Origin: JAVEYA01 sp034003745
GTDB taxonomy: Bacteria > Bacillota > Peptococcia > DRI-13 > PHAD01
Length of the DNA stretch: 17,299 nt
Assembly: GCA_034003745.1 (NCBI GenBank)
Contig: JAVEYA010000047.1
Span: forward strand, 1 to 17,299
Reading direction: 5' to 3'
Part shown: one piece after another, positions 14,437 through 17,299 of the stretch
How positions within the stretch are numbered: the stretch's first letter is position 1
Layout: each line of letters starts with the position of its first letter
The notes under the pieces: generated by a model
What the model saw: the letters and a program-made list of their open reading frames with translations, nothing else
Databases searched by the model: none
What the model was told of the DNA's origin: nothing
Translations under genes and position numbers: made by a program

Positions 14437-15426
14437 ATGAAAAAAGAGGTTTTGCAGCTCTTATTGGAACATCAGGGCAGTTCCCTTTCGGGAGAAGAAA
14501 TCAGCCGGCGGCTCGGCGTCAGCAGAACGGCTGTCTGGAAGCATATCAACACGCTTAAAGAGGAAGGATACCGGATCGATTCCATCCATAGTCAGGGTTA
14601 CCGTCTGAGCGGAAAACCGGATATTCTGAACAAAGAGGAAATAGAGCTGCAGTTGCCTTTGTTTGTGCAGGAAATTCAGATCTTTCCTGAAATCACTTCC
14701 ACCAATGAAGAAGCCAAGAAGAAAGCCGCCGCCGGCGCGCCCGAAGGCACGGTCGTCGCGGCGGAGAAGCAGCTGTCCGGAAAAGGCAGGATGGGACGCC
14801 CGTGGGTTTCCGACTCCGGAGTAGGTCTTTGGTTCAGCATTGTTTTAAAGCCGCCGATTATGCCGGCCCAGGCCGCGCAGCTTACCTTTGTCAGCGCGGT
14901 AGCCGTATGCCGGGCTGTTCGTGAATTTACAGGACTTGACGCGCGTATCAAATGGCCGAATGATATTTTGCTGAATGATAAAAAAATCTGCGGCATTCTT
15001 ACGGAATTAAGCGCCGAAATTGATCGCATCAACTATATGGTAGCAGGAATCGGCCTCAATGTGAATCACCGGGACGCTGATTTTGCCCCGGAAATTGCCG
15101 GAAAAGCCGGCTCCCTGGCGATGAGCGCAGGCAAGGAATTCCGGCGGGCGGAAGTGCTGATCTGTGTTCTGAACAGCTTTGCCGAAGTCTATCAGCAATA
15201 TCTGAGCGCGGGTTTTGCCCGGATCCTCGCCGAGTGGCGCAGACTTAACTGTGTCCTGGGAGAAGAGGTGGAGATTATTTCCGCCCGGGAAACTTATCGG
15301 GGCTATGCCGTGGATATCGACGCCGACGGGCAGCTTTTGGTAAAAACAAAGGCGGGAGAACTTCGCACAGTGATCGTCGGCGATGTTTCTCTTAGGAGGA
15401 ATGCGTTTGACTCCGGCAACAATTAG
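14437..15426 (+). CDS. birA: Biotin protein ligase / biotin operon repressor BirA
   Basis: BirA activates biotin to biotinyl-AMP and attaches it to a lysine of biotin-dependent carboxylases or decarboxylases. The form with an N-terminal winged helix also represses biotin genes. The 329-residue product has that DNA-binding domain (helix-turn-helix about 18-47, GEEISRRLGVSRTAVWKHI). The catalytic domain has GKGRMGRPW from residue 115, KWPNDIL from 172 and KICGIL with the ligand-binding lysine at 183. A C-terminal SH3-like domain follows. The ATG at 14437 has GGGAG about 8 bases upstream. The gap to rpmB is 96 bases with divergent transcription. The last 20 bases overlap the start of the transporter gene, so the two are cotranscribed. 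Whether it also represses transcription is inferred from the HTH only; I saw no biotin operator in the window. Confidence 0.97.
   Translation: MKKEVLQLLLEHQGSSLSGEEISRRLGVSRTAVWKHINTLKEEGYRIDSIHSQGYRLSGKPDILNKEEIELQLPLFVQEIQIFPEITSTNEEAKKKAAAGAPEGTVVAAEKQLSGKGRMGRPWVSDSGVGLWFSIVLKPPIMPAQAAQLTFVSAVAVCRAVREFTGLDARIKWPNDILLNDKKICGILTELSAEIDRINYMVAGIGLNVNHRDADFAPEIAGKAGSLAMSAGKEFRRAEVLICVLNSFAEVYQQYLSAGFARILAEWRRLNCVLGEEVEIISARETYRGYAVDIDADGQLLVKTKAGELRTVIVGDVSLRRNAFDSGNN
15394..15399 (+). promoter_or_regulatory. Shine-Dalgarno sequence that fixes the transporter start
   Basis: AGGAGG lies inside the 3' end of birA. An ATG at 15401 is only one base away, too close to be used efficiently, while a TTG at 15407 in the same frame is 7 bases away. 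TTG is therefore the more likely start of the transporter gene. Confidence 0.6.
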
Positions 15427-16681
15427 TATATTGATTTTAGTCGGCGCCGTTATTTTATTTATCACAGAAGCAATCCCTTTGGCTGTCACAGCGATGTCCG
15501 TACCTGTCCTGTTAATCCTGACCGGTGTTCTGGACGCTGAAACGGCGTTTAGCGGCCTTATGGACAGTACGGTGATATTATTTGCCGGGATGTATGTGAT
15601 CGGCGCCGGATTATTTGAAACAGGCGTGGCAAAAAGCATGGGGGATCAGGTCATTCGTTTTGCCAAAACTGAAAGAGCGGCAGTTATCTATATTATGTTG
15701 ATTGCCGCCAGTCTTTCGGCAGTGCTGCCCAATACGGGAACCACTGCCGTATTAATGCCGGTGGTCCTGGGCATTGCTTCCGCCGCGGGGTATAACCGCT
15801 CTAAACTCCTGCTTCCTTTGGCCTATGCCGCCGGATTAGGAGGAATCATTACGCTGGTAGGAACGCCGCCCAATATGATTATTGCCGGCCAATTGAACAA
15901 GGTGGGCAGTTCCGTAGGCTTTATGGAATTCGGTTTTATTGGAATACCCCTGACCATTGCAGGGATTATCTATATGGCTGCCGTTGGCTATAAGAGTATT
16001 CCATATAATAGAAGCAATTTGAATGACGAAGATAGTGAGGGAGTAAAGCCGTCGGCGGATCCGAAAAAAGCCGGGAAGGTTAAACAGGGGATCGCGCTGA
16101 TGACATTGCTGGGCACGGTAATCGTAATGGTATTGGAGGAACAATCAGGCATACCGCTGCATGTGGCGGCTGTTATCGGCGCTTTAATGCTGGTGATTAC
16201 CGGAGTATTAACGGAGAAACAAGCCTATCAAGCCATTGATTGGACGACCATTTTTTTATTTGCCGGAATGCTGCCTTTAGCTTCAGCCTTGGATAAAACC
16301 GGCGCCGGAAGAATGATTGCCGATCTGGTCTTAAATCTTATTGGTAATAACGCCAGTCCTTATGTTGTCACAGCGGGATTATTTGTTCTGTCCTGCGGAT
16401 TGACGCAATTCATGTCCAATACAGCCACGGCCACGCTCTTGGCGCACATCGGCCTGGCCATCGCCCTGGAACTGGGGGCGGACCCTAAGCCGATTCTTTT
16501 GACCATTGCCGTCGCCGCCTCCTGCGCTTTTGCCGCCCCAATAGCTACTCCGCCGAATATGATTGTCTTTGGACCCGGAAGATATGCGTTTATAGACTAT
16601 ATCAGGACCGGTTTGCCCTTGGCTTTGCTTTGTCTCATTCTTTCCGTGGTCATTATTCCGTTATGCTGGCCTTTTTATTGA
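15407..16681 (+). CDS. SLC13/DASS-type anion (probably dicarboxylate) transporter
   Basis: The product (424 residues from TTG 15407; 426 if the ATG at 15401 is used) is a highly hydrophobic permease with about ten to twelve membrane segments. It shows the inverted-repeat structure of the divalent anion:sodium symporter family: PNTGTTAVLMP (from residue 108) with GTPPNMI (152-158) in the first half, and SNTATATLLA (from 337) with ATPPNMI (380-386) in the second. These paired segments form the substrate and sodium sites in studied members. A hydrophilic central loop (about 203-225, with DDED/KPSADPKK-like charges) divides the halves. Substrates in the family include succinate, citrate, sulfate and others; the exact one cannot be read from sequence. 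It overlaps birA by 20 bases. The next gene, mce, is in the succinate-propionate pathway, which favours a dicarboxylate substrate as inference. Confidence 0.9.
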   Translation: MTPATISILILVGAVILFITEAIPLAVTAMSVPVLLILTGVLDAETAFSGLMDSTVILFAGMYVIGAGLFETGVAKSMGDQVIRFAKTERAAVIYIMLIAASLSAVLPNTGTTAVLMPVVLGIASAAGYNRSKLLLPLAYAAGLGGIITLVGTPPNMIIAGQLNKVGSSVGFMEFGFIGIPLTIAGIIYMAAVGYKSIPYNRSNLNDEDSEGVKPSADPKKAGKVKQGIALMTLLGTVIVMVLEEQSGIPLHVAAVIGALMLVITGVLTEKQAYQAIDWTTIFLFAGMLPLASALDKTGAGRMIADLVLNLIGNNASPYVVTAGLFVLSCGLTQFMSNTATATLLAHIGLAIALELGADPKPILLTIAVAASCAFAAPIATPPNMIVFGPGRYAFIDYIRTGLPLALLCLILSVVIIPLCWPFY

Positions 16682-16711
16682 AGAGAGATAAATGCTGGTG
16701 AATAATTTCAC

Positions 16712-16740
16712 TTGTCTGTACTTGCTTTGAGTGATAGAAT
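16712..16740 (+). promoter_or_regulatory. Candidate upstream promoter (P1) in front of mce
   Basis: TTGTCT (16712-16717) and TAGAAT (16735-16740) are separated by 17 bases; the -10 has five and the -35 four of six consensus bases. The predicted start near 16747 falls in the centre of the 16-bp palindrome. This would give a leader of about 150 bases. Confidence 0.42.
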
Positions 16741-16754
16741 TTACTATAGTAAAT
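16739..16754 (+). promoter_or_regulatory. Perfect 16-bp palindrome, possible operator
   Basis: ATTTACTATAGTAAAT is identical to its own reverse complement over all 16 bases, with no spacer. It begins within the -10 of candidate promoter P1 and covers its expected transcription start, a position typical of repressor operators. I cannot assign it to a named regulator. Confidence 0.5.
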
Positions 16755-16766
16755 AATGGCTGTAAA

Positions 16767-16797
16767 GAAGCAGGGAATATATCGTCGAAGCAGGGAA
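16767..16797 (+). repeat. 11-bp direct repeat with 20-bp period upstream of mce
   Basis: GAAGCAGGGAA occurs at 16767-16777 and again at 16787-16797. The 20-base period is about two helical turns, so both copies face the same side of the DNA. The pair lies upstream of candidate promoter P2 and downstream of P1, suggesting an activator or repressor tandem site, but no factor can be named. Confidence 0.55.
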
Positions 16798-16804
16798 ATA
16801 AATG

Positions 16805-16833
16805 TTTAATTATTCCGTAAACTAATATATAAT
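16805..16833 (+). promoter_or_regulatory. Candidate proximal promoter (P2) of mce
   Basis: A perfect TATAAT lies at 16828-16833 in an AT-rich stretch, with a weak TTTAAT at 16805-16810 seventeen bases before it. Transcription would begin near 16840, leaving a leader of about 60 bases to mce. A weak -35 next to upstream direct repeats would fit an activator-dependent promoter. Confidence 0.45.
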
Positions 16834-16899
16834 AGATATGTTTATTATGTATTTTGTATATTAAAAAACATTTATAGATGCGAGGGGGGAAAGAAGCGG

Positions 16900-17299
16900 A
16901 TGAAAGTACTTAAGATTGACCACATCGGCATCGCGGTAAAGAATCTGGAAGAGTCGCTTAAGTTTTATCAGGATGTGCTGGGCATAACAAGCACGGGCAC
17001 GGAAACAGTTGCAGAACAAAAAGTCAATGTAGCTTTTCTGCCATGTGGGGATAGCGAACTGGAGCTATTGGAATCAACCTCGGAAGAGGGTCCTATTGCC
17101 AAATTTATAGAAAAAAACGGCGAAGGCATTCAGCACATAGCTCTCAGGGTAGAGAATATAGAGAGCGCTTTAAACAATCTTAAAGAAAGGGGGGTCCGCC
17201 TGATTGACGAAAAACCCCGCTATGGCGCCGGCGGTGCGAAAATTGCCTTTTTGCACCCGAAAGCGACCGGGGGGATTCTGCTGGAACTCTCGGAGATCG
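16900..17299 (+). CDS. mce: Methylmalonyl-CoA epimerase, 3' end cut by the window
   Basis: The enzyme interconverts the (R) and (S) forms of methylmalonyl-CoA, linking methylmalonyl-CoA mutase to the decarboxylase or transcarboxylase of propionate metabolism. The frame opens at ATG 16900 after GAGGGGGGAAAG and runs 133 codons to the window end without a stop. The family is usually about 135-140 residues, so only a few residues are missing. It is a vicinal-oxygen-chelate (glyoxalase-like) protein: IDHIGIAVKNLEESLKFY at the front, with metal ligand His8. GEGIQHIALRVENI carries the next histidine, and GAGGAKIAFLHPKATGGILLEL ends with the glutamate ligand. In anaerobes this gene commonly precedes methylmalonyl-CoA decarboxylase subunits; these would lie beyond the window. 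It has its own regulatory region, so it probably opens a new operon. Confidence 0.95.
   Translation, partial: MKVLKIDHIGIAVKNLEESLKFYQDVLGITSTGTETVAEQKVNVAFLPCGDSELELLESTSEEGPIAKFIEKNGEGIQHIALRVENIESALNNLKERGVRLIDEKPRYGAGGAKIAFLHPKATGGILLELSEI

Noticed and set aside
16698..16711. Small hairpin GTGAA-TAAT-TTCAC after the transporter as a terminator
   Set aside because: The stem is only five AT-rich pairs and no T tract follows; it is too weak to call.

Overview
This 17.3-kb window is a dense bacterial chromosome segment. It is almost entirely plus-strand, with gene gaps of a few bases or small overlaps. Gene content and order match the conserved Firmicutes block known from Bacillus subtilis: coaBC - priA - def - fmt - rsmB - rlmN - stp/prpC - prkC - rsgA - rpe - thiN - rpmB. 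The differences from B. subtilis are that metK lies between coaBC and priA, a DUF116 gene and a zinc-metallopeptidase gene lie between fmt and rsmB, and there is no room for spoVM between thiN and rpmB. A methylmalonyl-CoA epimerase gene at the right edge, strong Shine-Dalgarno sequences, frequent GTG/TTG starts and a moderately high GC content suggest an anaerobic clostridial or Negativicutes-type organism, possibly one that makes propionate by the succinate pathway. The taxon is an inference from gene content, not from a marker search.

Layout: 1-350 is the 3' end of coaBC (CoA biosynthesis); 375-1562 is metK (S-adenosylmethionine synthesis), followed by a perfect hairpin at 1565-1592. From 1673 to 14134 an apparently single long operon runs priA (replication restart), def and fmt (removal and addition of the N-formyl group), a DUF116 membrane cysteine protein, a membrane zinc peptidase, rsmB and rlmN (rRNA methylation), stp and prkC (Ser/Thr phosphatase and PASTA kinase), rsgA (30S assembly GTPase), rpe (pentose phosphate) and thiN (thiamine pyrophosphokinase). 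rpmB (ribosomal protein L28) is the only minus-strand gene; its terminator overlaps the end of thiN. From 14437, birA (biotin ligase/repressor) overlaps an SLC13-type anion transporter gene. A 218-bp AT-rich regulatory region follows, then the methylmalonyl-CoA epimerase gene (mce), cut by the window end.

Functionally, the central operon couples protein synthesis quality (formyl cycle, rRNA methylation, 30S maturation) to a kinase/phosphatase pair. The right-hand part may be a small succinate/propionate module: a dicarboxylate-type transporter, the epimerase and the biotin ligase that would charge a biotin-dependent methylmalonyl-CoA decarboxylase, if one lies just outside the window.

Most of the window is ordinary housekeeping. 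The points most worth a second look are a probable CTG start codon for the phosphatase, a non-RD (HCD) kinase motif in PrkC, the uncharacterised DUF116/zinc-peptidase pair embedded in the operon, and the mce upstream region with a 16-bp perfect palindrome placed over a candidate promoter start and an 11-bp direct repeat with a 20-bp period. There is no gene-free stretch longer than 300 bases, and I saw no tRNA, rRNA, CRISPR array, insertion sequence or prophage gene.
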